A stretch of 64,000 bases of DNA, from contig OY978525.1 in NCBI GenBank assembly GCA_963854835.1, positions 87,621,171 through 87,685,170 on the forward strand, in the 5' to 3' direction. The stretch comes from Megamerina dolium. Its lineage: Eukaryota; Arthropoda; Insecta; Diptera; Megamerinidae. Below the pieces are notes generated by a model that did no database searches, was not told the DNA's origin, and was given only the letters and a program-made list of their open reading frames with translations. Positions 1 through 12,480 of this stretch are shown here, piece after piece (position 1 is the first letter of the stretch; each line of letters begins with the position of its first letter). The translations under genes and the position numbers were made by a program.

Positions 1-290
1 CCTTACAATATCTGTAACCGATCCAGTCTCTTCATATTTCTTCACAATTTTGCCAATTGCTTGCGTAGTTGGACGATTATGTAAACCATAATCTCCTCCT
101 AAAGCACGATATGTGGCTGTGGCAGAATCACCATTTTTGTAGTAGGTTTTTACAATTTTAGATAGTTAAGCGATTCATTTTCGCAAATGTCAGACTTTGA
201 ACTGAAAAAGAAAGAAATTGTTTTAACAACTCAGTTTGACAGATGTCGAATTCTAGCCCTATACTTTTGAAACCGCGAAATGGATAACCT
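1..290 (-). mobile_element. 5' end of a rosa-type (DD41D) mariner, cut by the window edge
   Basis: The reverse complement matches the first ~290 bp of the rosa-type mariner at 19820-21069 in this window: terminal inverted repeat at about 263-290, leader, then the start of the transposase. The transposase start codon lies at 176-178 on the minus strand and reads MNRLTI, but an ~11-nt deletion relative to the other copy then shifts the frame, so this is a pseudogene. The rest of the element lies to the left of the window. The terminal repeat runs straight into a TA microsatellite, as expected for a transposon that inserts at TA. The match to the second copy is seen directly; the family name rests on the transposase motifs of that copy. 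Confidence 0.85.
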
Positions 291-292
291 TT

Positions 293-772
<480 letters not shown>

Positions 773-822
<50 letters not shown>

Positions 823-825
823 ATA

Positions 826-903
<78 letters not shown>
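773..903. repeat. TA dinucleotide microsatellite, right arm, with a short TG interruption
   Basis: About 130 bp of TA repeats with a GTGTGTGTA interruption near 814-822. It continues the 293-400 array on the other side of the inserted SINE. Confidence 0.97.
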
Positions 904-906
<3 letters not shown>

Positions 907-1958
907 GCATAAGAGCATTTATACCGTATACATACATGCATATAAGACATTCAACATTATTTAATGAAACACGACATGCGGTCGTTCGGTCGTTTATACA
1001 TTATTTCGCTTACATTTGCTACTCTACATTGCATTTGCTGTGCATTCAACTATGAATTTTATTATTAACACAAGAGAATAATATGCAATGTGACGTAAGG
1101 ACAACTTATAACGAATATCTAGCACTCTGTACATATATGCATTTATTATGAAGATAGCACAGAGTTTACATATAGCCAGCACAGCAGTAATAATAATAAT
1201 TTGGTGGCATTAAATTAAATTAATGCATTCGTGTACGTATACATATACTCGAGTGTATGTGTATTGCACAAGGAGCAGCAATTGCAGCAACAGCAAATAG
1301 CAACAATTATAGTAGTAGACGCATTGAGAAAGACTTAAACCTATATACTCGTAATAGTGTAGTGTAGCGCTTGTTGTTACATGCTTGAATTTTCTGTAAA
1401 TATGTGCTCTTATAAACGCACAATCAAGCAAGCATGCTTACTATACGTACATACACGCACACATGTTAGTGAATTGTCTGCTTAATTGTTGGTGTTGTTG
1501 GCGGCATTTGGTAAGATTGTCTGTAGAAATGACTTGACTAACATTCCTACTTTGCCTGTCACATGAGACTGCATTGCATTGGATTGTGTGTGCCTAGTGA
1601 CACAAAAACAGAGCCACTAACAATGATAATACATAATAAATACATAAATTTTACTGTTTAACACGAACAAAATGCTTCTCATATGTACATTTGTATGAAA
1701 TAGTGCTTCAAATTATGTGTTATTGTGTCAGCCTCTTCTTCTTCCTCTTCTTTAATGCTGACGCTTTGTCAGTTTGTAGAGTATGAGGCATCCGTTTCTT
1801 TGTCGATATCTAACAAGTACATATAATAAGTCATTGTCAAGTGGCAACAAATTGTGTGTGCCCTTGTCATTGTGTTTGCAACATAAACAAACCACAATCT
1901 ATTTGCTTTCGTACTCTATTCAAATGTTTAACTGAAGCTGCGCTGCTTTGTTTTGACT
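904..1958. other. AT-rich noncoding DNA
   Basis: No gene or recognisable transposon. Contains short simple repeats such as (AAT)n near 1188 and a TTC-rich tract near 1735-1753. Confidence 0.6.
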
Positions 1959-1966
1959 GTGATGAT

Positions 1967-3984
1967 CAGGGCTGGCAATTCTAAGCAAATGCCTGAAAAA
2001 GCTTATTTTGCATATATATGGCATTTTTGGTGGTTTTTGCATATATTTGAGCATATTTTTGCATATATGGCAACCTTCTGCCATTTACGCTAGAGGTGTC
2101 AAACTGTCGACAGTCTCACCATCGATAGTTTTGAAAAAAAAAAAACTCCTAGAAACAAACTATGGAAACTATCGATAGTCCCATCCATAGTTTGACACCA
2201 CTAATTTGCGCGGAAAACGCGGAATCGTTTTGCAAACAAGTTTTCTTTTCGGTGGTGGAAATGCCTAAAGGCAAAGAATCGCGCAGCGAATTTGTTTCGC
2301 GAATGGCAGCTCTATTCCCAAAAGTGTTGCGGTGCGACAAGTCTGTTCTATTTTGTCAGTATTGTGAGTGCCATGTAGCAGGCAGCAAAATGTTTAATAT
2401 TAGACAACATATGAGCACAGCAAAGCACCTGTCTGCGGCGGAAAGGCACGGGGAAAAAAGCCAAGCATTGATTGAGTTTTCAACAAATAAAGAAATGGGA
2501 TTCCAAATGGACCTTTGCAAAATGTTTATGTATGCCAATATACCATTCAGCAAAATTGAGAACCCTTCTGTACAAAGTTTTTTCGAAAAGTACACAAATC
2601 ATCCTGTTCCAAGCCGCAACACATTGCGATTAAAATGTGTTCCAACGTTGTACGAAGAGCATATTGAATCATTGCGCAGGAAGGCTGCGAACAAATATAT
2701 TTGGTGTTCACTCGATGAAACAACAGACGTGGAACAACGTCTGATCGTAAATTTCATTTTTGGCGTTATGGATGGCGAGGAGAAGGAGATAAGAGAGGAA
2801 TAAGAGTTATTTATTCGATGTTGGCGAAGTCGAAGTCGCCAACGCAGCCTGTATAGCTGCCTTTCTAAATGACTCGCTGAATCTTTTGTGGCCGAAAGGT
2901 AAACTTTTATAGAGACTTCGAACTAAAATTAATTAATTAATAAGATTTCATTATATTTTTAGGAATAAGTATCAAAAAGTTCTGGTTGTTGTCACAGATG
3001 CTGCAGCCTACATGAAAGCAGCAATGTTGTCTATGCGGACATTATTTCCGAAAATGCTGCATATTACGTGTCTAGCGCATGGGCTTCATCGCGTAGCAGA
3101 ATGCGTTCGCAGTCATTTCCCAAAAGTTAATGAACTAATTTCAAAAGCTAAACTTGTTTTTGTAAAGGTAAACACTTCAATATAAAAAGAAATACATATG
3201 TACCACTTAATAAGATTTCGTTTTTCTAGGCACCGTGTCGTCGTCGAGCATTTAAAAATGTTTTCGCAGACGTTCCACTACCACCGCGACCCTGTATAAC
3301 CAGATGGGGAACATGGCTTGAAGCAGCCAATTATTATGCCGACCATTTTGATAAATTCAAACAGTTTATGCAGCAGCTTGATGACGAAGATGCAGAAGCT
3401 TTATGCCAAGTTAAAGAACTACTGGAACTTGAAGAAATCCGTAGAGAGTTAGCTTTTATCAAAGTAAATTTTAGTTGTTTAATAGTCGGCATTACAAAGC
3501 TTCAAACAAAAGGTTTGATGTTGAAAGAAAGTTTAAATATTGTGAAAAATGTGTCAGAGCAATTACAAATGTTGAACACAGATATATACTTAAAAAAACT
3601 TGAAAGCGTCTTGGCTAGAAACCCTGGCTATAGAGCAATCACGAATATAAACGATGTTCTATTTAGTTGCTCCACATCTACGAGTGAAGATGTATCGAAG
3701 TATTCCCCAGCAGAATTAAGTTTTTTTAAATATTGTCCAACCACTTCTACAGATGTAGAAAGAAGTTTTTCAAATTATTCAATAATTTTAAATGACCAGA
3801 GAAGGTCATTCTTAATTGATAACTTAAAAAAGTATGTAATTTTATACTGCAATAACGATATTACCGAATAAAAATTTAACTAAAACGTTTCTGTTTTTGC
3901 ATATTTAAGAGCATATTTTGTTTATTTATCGAGCTTTTTAAGAGCATATAATCAACTTTTTTATGCATATTTTTGCCAGCCCTG
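1967..3984 (+). mobile_element. hAT-superfamily DNA transposon with perfect 8-bp target duplication
   Basis: Complete element of 2018 bp. The ends are inverted repeats: CAGGGCTGGCAA at 1967-1978 and TTGCCAGCCCTG at 3973-3984. Both are flanked by the 8-bp direct repeat GTGATGAT (1959-1966 and 3985-3992), the target-site size diagnostic of hAT. Subterminal regions at both ends carry several copies of GCATAT, at about 2010-2070 and 3896-3970, which are plausible transposase-binding motifs. The interior holds a three-exon transposase gene with a BED-like finger and a C-terminal dimerisation domain. The exact duplication suggests a fairly recent insertion, although the transposase frame is damaged. 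Confidence 0.95.
2261..3871 (+). pseudogene. hAT transposase, three exons, frameshifted
   Basis: Exon 1 (2261-2898) starts at MPKGKESRSEF, since the upstream in-frame ATG lacks family similarity. It contains a BED-type finger (CQYC...H...H, about residues 29-55) and a DETTD motif near its end. Exon 2 (2963-3167) gives VTDAAAYMK and HITCLAHGLHR, typical hAT catalytic-core motifs. Exon 3 (3230-3871) ends in the hAT dimerisation motif PTTSTDVERSFSNY. The two introns are short (64 and 62 bp) and begin GTAAAC and end TAG. The reading frame stops at 2801 in exon 1, while the conserved protein continues in the +1 frame (SYLFDVGEVEVANAACIAAF). Frame bookkeeping requires a second lesion at the exon 1/2 junction, so this copy probably makes no full transposase. 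Confidence 0.85.
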
Positions 3985-4240
3985 GTGATGATGCAACAGC
4001 TTATGTATTACGTCCATATATATAGTAGTGGTAGTAGTAGTATTTTCTAGATTGTGTCTGAACATTTTTTCGAATGCTCGAATGTATGATGAAGATATGT
4101 ACGTTGCGTTCTATGATATACTATGAATGATCTGAAAAAGCACAAACATTTATGTATATCCTTTCGGTACCCAAGGAGTTATACAATAAGTGTATTCAGT
4201 AGGGCACGGATAAATCTACGTTTAAGTACTCCATTCCGGA

Positions 4241-4352
4241 AGTGGACAGTATTAGAAGGGACCTACTTATTTTAGCCGGTTCCGAATTTGTCACAGAGTT
4301 CTTTTCTTTTTAGAAGCTTTTCCATGGCAAATTGTTACTGCCGGAAGAATTC
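4241..4352 (-). mobile_element. SINE fragment (internal part)
   Basis: Matches the central body of the SINE family in reverse: the ACAGTATTAGAAGGGACC block, then the GCCGGTTCCGAA block and the AGCTTTTCCATGGCAAATTG block. Head and tail are missing and a ~35-bp internal deletion is present. Confidence 0.8.
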
Positions 4353-4976
4353 CTTTGTAAGTGAGTTGCAAAAGAATATCAACTGGCTAATAATTTCCCT
4401 TTTGCTTGTTTATAATATCCCTTTGCAACTCGCGTGAAAAAGAACGCAGCTATTATAAATTATAGTAAGACCTCTATAAATTATAGTTAGAAAGAAGAGG
4501 AGAAGAGAAAGAAAATATAATATAAAGTAATATTAATTACTGTTAAACATGTAGTAAACAGACAATTGAATTGTTGAAATAAAAACACTAGCGGATGCTT
4601 TTTATTAAAAATTGAAAATATATCTGAATTACTTATTAAATTTATTATTTATTTGTTTATTTATTTAATAATTTGTCGTAATTAACGATATTTTTGTGGT
4701 CGATGTTGAATTACTAACAAAGGTGCATTTTAGTTACATATTACTCATACGCAATGTTGTATGGAATGGTGATTAATTCCTTGGATACAAATTCATTTGA
4801 AACTCCTTCGTATTTTATAAAAAGACATAAATAAAAAATCTTAAGTAGCAAGTCTACATATTACGCCCTTAATACAAAGGAGTTCCTACTCAATATTGTT
4901 AATGTTTCAAGAGACGATAAAAAAATATTTGTTCTTGCCTATGTGTATATAATTAATATAATTATTTATAGGTGTT
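4353..4976. other. AT-rich noncoding DNA
   Basis: No gene or recognisable repeat seen. Confidence 0.6.
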
Positions 4977-7168
4977 ACCAAATTGATTATGTGGTGATTG
5001 ACGGAAGGCATACTTCCAGTGTGATGGACGTGAAATCGATCTGTGGTGCCAACATCGACTAGGATCACTACCTTGTTGCAGCTAAGGTGCGCACACGTTT
5101 ATGTGTTGGAAATAACAAGAGAAGTCCCACACAGAGAAAGCTCGACGTCAGTAAGCTGCGATCACCAGAGACAGCAGATGCATTTTCCACTCGACTATCC
5201 GATCTGCTTATGCAGAACATTCCCCCTTTTGATGATACATGCGCATGGTGGACGCATATATCCCACTCCATGACTACTGCTGCCGAGGAGGTAAACGGTT
5301 ATTACCGGCCTCTGAGGAATGAGTGGTATGATCAGGAGTGTCACGACGCCACCGCAGAGAAAGACGCCGCCTACAGAAGAACTCTGAGTGCAGGTGCAAC
5401 GCGAGCTTTTAAGGAGCGGTACAGAGGGAAAAGGAGTGCAGAGAGACGTCTTTTCAGGCGCAAGAAAAGAGAACAAGAAAGACGCGAGTGTGAGGAGATA
5501 GAGATGTGTACCGACAAGAATGAGACTCGAAAATTCTTTGAAAAGATCAAGCGCCTGAGTGGAGGTTTAAATCCCGGAGCCTCTTCTTGTCGTGATGGAA
5601 ATGGGAATCTGGTTACGGATGTCCAGAGTGTACTGAGCCTATGGAGGGAACACTTCTCCACGTTACTGAATGGCGATGTTACGAACAATTCCGCCAGTGG
5701 AGGAGAAAGCCCGATAACCCCAATTACAGATGATGGTGTTGATGTTCCATCACCCGACAATGACGAGGTTGAAACGGGCATTTGAAGGCTGAAGAACAAC
5801 AAAGCTGCAGGTGCTGATGGCCTGCCTGCCGAGTTGTTTAAGACTGGAGGCGATGAGCTGCTCGCCTGCATGCACCAGCTCATAAGTAGAATATGGTCGG
5901 ATGAAAGCATGCCTGATGATTGGAGGCTCAGTGTTCTCTGTCCTGTGACCCCACAAAAAAGGTGACGCCAACTACCGTGGAATAAGTTTCCTGAGCATCG
6001 CATACAAGATTCTATCGAGCATACTGTGTGAAATGTTGAAGCCTATGCTCAACAAACTGATTGAACCTTATCAATGTGGCTTCAGACCTGGTAAATCCAC
6101 CATCGACTAAATTTTCCCACTGCGCCAAATCCTGGAGAAGACCCAAGATCGAAACACACCACCTATTTGTTGATTATAAAGCCGCCTTCGACAGTCCGGT
6201 AAGGGATTACCTCTACGCAACAATGTCTGAGTTCGGTATTCCTGCAAAGCTCATTCGACTTTGTAGAATGACACTGCATAACTCCTGTTGTGCAGTGAAA
6301 ATTGGGAAGAACCTCTCCGCACCGTTTAATACCGAACGGGGTTTCAGACAAGGTGATTCGTTATCGTGTGCCTTCTTCCATCTTATTATGGAGAAAATAA
6401 TACGAGCTGCTGATTTACGACATAATGGCACTATCTTCATCAAAAGTGTCATGCCGTTAGCGTATGCCGACGATATTGATGTAATCGGAATGAACACGCG
6501 CGCAGTTAGTGCAGCATTCTCGCTAGACGAAGTATCTAGTGTCAACAAACAAAGAGTCCCGGAGTCTTGGACAGCACGTCACTGTTGAGAACTACGCTTT
6601 GAAGTAGTAAGGGACTTTGTCTATCTTGGAACCAGCATTAACAGCAGTAATGACGTCAGCCTGGAGATATGGCGAAGGATCACTCTTGCAAACAGGTGCT
6701 ACTTTGGGCTAAGTAAGCAATTGAGAAGTCGAGCTCTCTCTCGAAGAACAAAAACTACACTCTACAAGTCTCTCATCATGGCTGTCCTAACATATGGCGC
6801 TGAAGCCTGGATAATTTCCACCTCGGATGAGCGAATGCTTAGAGATCTTTGGACCTATTGGCGTTGTTGGCAAGTACCGAATAAGGTGCGACCATTAGCG
6901 GTACTAGCTGTAAGCCGATATTGACATAGTAAAGCGCATCAAAATCGAGCGGCTGCGCTGACTAGGTCATATCGAGCGAATGGAAGAACACGCTCCAGCT
7001 AAGAAGGTGTTATATTCGGAACCCGCTGGAGGACGACGCAGGAGAGGAAGACCTAACCTGCAGTGGAATGACCAAGCACTAGAGAATCTGACGGCGCTTG
7101 GAATTTCTAACTGGCGCCAGCTAGCAAAGAACAGAGATGGCTGGCGAAGCATGTTATTTTCGGCCTAA
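4977..7168 (+). pseudogene. RTE endonuclease-reverse transcriptase, heavily mutated
   Basis: Remnant of the single RTE ORF. Recognisable pieces are the end of the endonuclease (stop at about 5060 inside the NIDSDHYLVAAK region), the linker (5087-5785), a frameshift at about 5781, a scrambled segment near 5946-5975, and the RT core. The core contains HHLFVDYKAAFDS, RGFRQGDSLS and PLAYADDIDVIG (6061-6520). The C-terminal tail GGRRRRGRPNLQWN ends at 7168. The YADD catalytic motif survives, but the frame is broken several times and the protein cannot be made whole. Confidence 0.9.
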
Positions 7169-7197
7169 ATCGATACTCGGTTGTTATGGCCACATAA
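4977..7197 (+). mobile_element. 5'-truncated RTE-clade LINE, defective subfamily
   Basis: Non-LTR retrotransposon copy that starts within the endonuclease domain (...QIDYVVIDGRH, from about 4977) and runs to the family 3' end (GGTTGTTATGGCCACATAA, about 7179-7197). The tail carries CAACAATAACA instead of the AGTA repeats of other copies. Compared with the intact copy at 41281-44663 it has an 8-nt deletion at ~6147, a 47-nt deletion at 6521/6522 and a 1-nt deletion at ~6600. All three are shared with the copy at 9776-11680. No convincing target duplication was found. Confidence 0.92.
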
Positions 7198-9775
7198 CAA
7201 CAATAACATCTGGTCTCATACACGAGTTCGCGATCTCTCAAGTAGCTGCGTACTATTTTCCTTAGATATAATGTCGATACATCTAATGTTACTGAAAACC
7301 TTCCTTAGGTCTAGTGTTGCTAAAAGAGCTATTCGTCTGGAGTAGTGGATTCCACTCTACGCAGCACGAACACTTTCTATCTACGGCTTCTTCTAGTGCA
7401 GCTCTTCGTCGAGATTTAAGAAATGGCGGTAACAACGGTATCCAGCATGCACAATGGCTTCTTTTCTGACAGAGATCACCTTCTCCCTCCGGGAGTAGAA
7501 TTTTTCACTTCTGAGGTCTTTTTGCTACCATGCTGTGTGGGTTGCGTCAGTGAAGTTACATATACATATTGTGGACTCTTCAATGCATCTCGTGTTGGCG
7601 TGTTAGTGCACGCCAGTGGCCTCACTGGTGGGCCTTGCTACTCCTTGTGAGGATTTCAGTGTCTCCTTTATTTTATTCTTTATTTGTTGTTGTTGTTCCC
7701 AGAAGTAGTCGTAATAGTAAAAGCTGTAGTAGCACTAGTAATTTTTGCATAAATTTTTCATATCGCTTTGAGAAAGCTCACACTTCTCTATTAGAAATGT
7801 AATTGTAATCAAATTCTTTCGCTGAGCCAGCAGTAATGCATGCGCTTTCGCACTGTCTCCAGTTGTAATTTCAGAAAAAACACGTGTTTAAAAAAATGTA
7901 TTTAAATACCGTTAAATGCTACAGGTACTTGCGATATGTTGAAAATAGCATTTTCACATAATGTGATCCATATTGTAATTTTTCTTTGGTTTTGAACATA
8001 AAATGAATTAAGCATGTGAAGCGTGACAAGTAAAATATGTGATACAAGTGAAAATTTACGAATCATATAATGATTGGACACAAACGGTTGGGTCAACACA
8101 TTGCATAATTGTCATCATTATTATCATCGTTATCATTATTGGTATCAGCATCTTTGCAATGCAGCAACATCATTGACACTATCAACAATACAAGCAACAT
8201 CATTGTGTTTAGAACATAAAATAAATGCTAACATAGAAGCCATCACCATAGCACGCACACACAGTCTCACGTATGTATATATATGTATTACAAATATATA
8301 GAACGTAGCTTGATTTCTTAACTTTCTTAACTTTTCTTTTTCACTACACTCCACCTCCATCGGGAGATAAATTGTGCGAGGGGAAAGAGAGTGAGTAAGG
8401 ATATAGAGTACATCGGTATATGTATTATATGTGTGTGTGTGTACAGATAAAATTGGCGCCTGAGAACAATAACACAACATGTCACGCTTCAATGTGACCC
8501 CAACTGTATGGCATTAACGTACGTATACTCTGCCACCTACAAGCACATACTCGCACACTTGCACACTCGTGGAAAAGAAGCAATTTGAAGTGCAATTTGA
8601 GCGTTTTAAATGAAGTATGCAACAAATTTCATTGCGCATTGCACACTCACACACCCATTCACATACATAGAAACATACACACTCCCATGAACAAAAAATG
8701 CTGAACGCAAACCAACAATGAAGATTATATCATAAAATCACTTTGTGAATAGTCAGTTAGAGTACCACCAGGAAGAAAAAGAAGAGGAATTGTAATTTAT
8801 AAATATTCGTACGCAGAAGAGCGTGAAAGCATTGCAGCATAAACGTAATGGCACCATATAGTTGAAGATATATTCTTTCGCTATCCTTTAAATGCTACTC
8901 AACTTTAATAATACAATATTTATTCCTTATTATTTAGATAAACTTATTTTTATTTTTATCTCTTTGATTTATTTTAATTTATAATTCTTTCCCCCTTATC
9001 GCTAACATATATACAATATGTATGACAATTAAAGTTGCACTCCATGCAAATTCCTTATTCACCACTACAGAGTGCTTGACGTATGTGTGGTATAAGAGAA
9101 GAAAGAGAAAAAACGGAATAGTGAACCAGAGACTCAATCGTAACTTTTTTTACGCAATATTTGCTATTTACGTTGCCACGAAAAGTGTCAATCAATGTGA
9201 CGTCGTGTTGCTGCTGCAACTGAGATTGAGCAAAACAGAAAACCAAGTTTAATAAATGAAAATAATTCAATATCATGAAAATTCCCAGAACAAGTTTAAT
9301 TGCGTACATATATGGGAATGCGTTGGCTGTCGTGCATGTATGTCAATATGAATAAAGCAGCGTAAGAGTAGAGTTCTTGCTTGGATGATATTTTAAATTT
9401 TCATATTCACAGATGCATATCGTTATACGATATGTATGATGAAATGGAAATGTCAGAAGAAACAAAAATATATAATAATAAAAATCACTTAAATTGGTGC
9501 AAGGCATGCAAAACTAACATTAATTTGTGTGAGCTAAAAAGTTTAAATTAAAATCGTTCAATAAAAGATGGAATTCAATGTTTATTGGGGAAGAACAGAT
9601 TATTAATCAAAAGTTTTACCATATGAAGAATACCTTCCATTCAGCATTTGAAAATTAATTAGACTATTTTAAATGCTCATTTTCTTCCGTATCAAATGTA
9701 TTACTTTTGAATGGTCAATAGTCGCATATTCAAGTTGGAGGTGCATTTGCACAATAAGGTTCGGAAACAAAAGAG
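7198..9775. other. Noncoding DNA; less AT-rich segment at 7200-7660 of unknown origin
   Basis: The first ~460 bp are clearly less AT-rich than the surroundings and include a 75-codon frame (7423-7650) with no recognisable domain; it could be an old retroelement fragment but I cannot classify it. The rest is ordinary AT-rich DNA with CAT/TTA runs near 8108-8160 and a short TG run near 8428. Confidence 0.5.
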
Positions 9776-11680
9776 TACTTACTTACTTACTTATGTGGCC
9801 ATAACAACCGAATATAGATTTAGGCCGAATATAATATGCTTCGCCAGCCATCTCTGTTCTTCGCTAGCTGGCGCCAGTTAGAAATTCCAAGGTTCTACAG
9901 TACTTGGTCTTTCCACCGGAGGTTAGGTCTTCCTCTTCTGCGTCGTCCTCCAGCGGGCTCCGAATATAACACCTTCTTAGCTGGAGCGTGTTCTTCCAAT
10001 CGCTCGATATGACCTAGTCAGCGCAGCCGCTCGATTTTGATGCGCTTTACTATGTCAATATCGGCTTACAGCTCGTACAACAACGTCAATAGGTCCAAAG
10101 ATCTTACGTAGGACTTTTCTCTCGAAAACTCCAAGCATTCGCTCATCCGAGGTGGAAATTATCCAGGCTTCAGCGCCATATGTTAGGACAAGCATGATGA
10201 GAGACTTGTAGAGTGTAGTTTTCGTTCTTCGAGAGAGGGCTACACTTCTCAATTGCTTACTTAGCCCAAAGTAGCACCTGTTTGCAATAGTGATCCTTCG
10301 CCATATCTCCAAGCTGACGTCATTACTGCTGTTAATGCTGGTTCCAAGATAGACAAAGTCCCTTACTACTTCAAAGCATAGTTGTCAACAGTGACGTGCT
10401 GTCCAAGACGCCGGGACTCTTTGTTTGTTGACACTAGATACTTCGTCTTGCGAGAATGCTGCACTGACTGCTCGCGTGTTTATGCCGATTACGTCAATAT
10501 CGTCGGCATACGCTAACGGCATGACACTTTTGTTGAAGATAGTGCCATTATGTCGTAAATCAGCAGATCGTATTATTTTCTCCATAATAAGATGGAAGAA
10601 GTCTCTCGATAACGAATCACCTTGTCTGAAACCCCGTTCGGTATTAAACGGTGCGGAGAGGTCCTTCCCAATTTTCACTGCACAACGGGAATTATGCAGT
10701 GTCATTCTACAAAGTCGAATGAGCTTTGCAGAAATACCGAAATCAGACATTGTTGCGTAGAGGTAATCCCTTACCGAACTGTCGAAGGCGGCTTTATAAT
10801 CAACAAATAGGTGGTGTGTGTCGATCTTGGGTCTTCTCCAGGATTTGGCGCAGTGTGAAAATCTGATCGATGGTGGATTTACCAGGTCTGAAGCCACACT
10901 GATACGGTCCAATCAGGTTGCTGAGCATAGGCTTCAACCTTTCACACAGTACGCTCGATAGAGCCTTGTATGCGATGCTCAGGAGACTTATTCCACGGTA
11001 GTTGGCGCAAATTGTGGGGTCTCCTTTTTTATGTACAGGACAGAGAACACTGAGTCTCCAATCATCAGGCATGCTTTCATCCGACCATATTCTGCTTATG
11101 AGCTGGTGCATGCGGGTGAGCAGCTCATCGCCTCCGGTCTTAAACAACTCGGCAGGCAGGCCATCAGCACCTGCAGCTTTGTTGTTCTTCAGCCTTAAAA
11201 TGGCCGTTTCAACCTCGTCATAGTCGGGTGGTGGAACATCAACACCATTATCTGTAATTGGGGTTATCGGGCAAACTCCTCCACTGGCGGAATTGTTCGT
11301 AACATCGCCATTCAGTAACGTGGAGAAGTGTTCCCTCCATAGGCTCAGTACACTCTGGACATCCGTAACCAGATTCCCATTTCCATCACGACAAGAAGAG
11401 GCTCCGGGATTTAAACCTCCACTCAGGCGCTTGATCTTTTCAAAGAATTTTCGAGTCTCATTCTTGTCGGTACACATCTCTATCTCCTCACACTCACGTC
11501 TTTCTTGTTCTCTTTTCTTGCGCCTGAAAAGACGTCTCTCTGCACTCCTTTTCTCTCTGTACCGCTCCTTAAGAGCTCGCGTTGCGCCTGCACACAGGGT
11601 TCTTCTGTAGGTGGCGTCTTTCTCTGCGGTAGCGTCGCGACACTCCTGATCATACCACTCATTCCTCAGAGACCAGATAC
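9776..11680 (-). mobile_element. 5'-truncated RTE-clade LINE, same defective subfamily
   Basis: Minus-strand copy. Its 3' end lies at 9776 with the ACTT (minus-strand AGTA) tandem repeats. It is 5' truncated in the linker between endonuclease and RT, where similarity fades at about 11675-11680. It shares with the 4977-7197 copy the 8-nt deletion (here ~10824), the 47-nt deletion (10451/10452), the 1-nt deletion in the GCTTTGAAG region and the same stop in the LRWLGH motif, so the two form one defective sublineage. I could not identify a target duplication. Confidence 0.92.
9820..11662 (-). pseudogene. RTE reverse transcriptase remnant
   Basis: Frames read NEWYDQECRDA and KNETRKFFEKIKRL (linker), then PVHKKGDPTICANYRGIS and CGFRPGKSTIDQI (10800-11477). 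After the 8-nt deletion the frame changes to HHLFVDYKAAFDSSV, RGFRQGDSLS and PLAYADDIDVIG (10385-10912). The thumb and C-terminal tail lie at 9820-10312. Several frameshifts make it non-functional. The RT catalytic motif YADD is retained. Confidence 0.9.
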
Positions 11681-11924
11681 GGGATCAAAATAAAATAGTT
11701 GATGTCGGGTGTGGATCATGGATTTATACTACGCCAAATCTCTGGATTGTTAACTTAATGAAACGTTGGAAATTGAGATGCCGGGCGTAACTTATATAGT
11801 AGTTTTTGCTCATTAAATATCAACCATGAGCGTCACTCGAAATACTTTTGACATATACCGTTAGAAGTGCAGATGTGGATTTTTGAATAAACAGTATGTA
11901 CGAAGAAGTTTGTGAAGTCACGTA

Positions 11925-12477
11925 CTGGGGGCAAATCCAGCACGTTGCAACTAAAGCAGCGCAGGTTACATCGGCATTCAGTAGGTTGGTGGCAAACAAC
12001 ACAAGGTAGCCTCACAGAAGACAGAAAACAGATGGGGAGACTGAGAGTGACAGTGAGACAGCAATACTACTTATTAGCGGAATTATGCATGTGAACTTGA
12101 CAGCAACAGAGTGACAAATGAAGTGGAAATTGCAACAAAGAGAAGCTGCAATCGCAAATGAGCCTGAAAAAAATGTCGGTTAAACCGAATGTGTCAGGAT
12201 ATATGGGATAAAGAACCAATGGGCAGATGGATGGCAAGGCTAATCATAAATGTTAGCGCGTTTCCATAATTGAAAAAGTAAATTGGATGATTCGATGTAC
12301 ATTTACGCTAACGCCGATGCAAACGCTGCAGAGCACATAATGTTAAATTGTGAAATATGGCGACACGAGCGAGAAGTATTAAGAAAGCGAATAAGTCCTT
12401 TAATGGTGGAGACTATTATTGAGAAAATGGGTAGATGTAGATATACAGGGCCATATACCGAAATAATGCTATCGTAG
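11925..12477 (+). pseudogene. Decayed C-terminus of a second, non-RTE LINE (R1-like)
   Basis: Short interrupted frames read IQHVATKAAQVTSAFSRLVA (about 11935-11995), CQDIWDKEPMGRWMARLI (about 12196-12250) and AAEHIMLNCEIWRHEREV (about 12328-12381). In order these match the post-RT region of R1-clade-like LINEs: a KAA..TTALSRLMAN segment, an RW...G.WT.RLI segment and a cysteine/histidine motif of the type AEH..F.CP.....R. Stops separate every piece. Only the last is a continuous frame (12283-12477). Clade assignment is inference from memory of the family pattern; R1 or a near relative is likeliest. Confidence 0.6.
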
Positions 12478-12480
12478 TTC

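Noticed and set aside
5371..6003. Long antisense frames across the RTE copies (also 33299-33778, 43511-44005 and similar)
   Set aside because: Shadows of the RTE coding strand; they recur in every copy because the sense strand is conserved.
7423..7650. A 75-codon frame in a less AT-rich island
   Set aside because: No recognisable domain, no splice or promoter context; may be part of an unclassified retroelement.
11833..12015. Cys-rich minus-strand frame resembling a zinc knuckle
   Set aside because: The cysteine spacing does not fit CCHC, and the plus strand reads as a LINE segment over the same bases.
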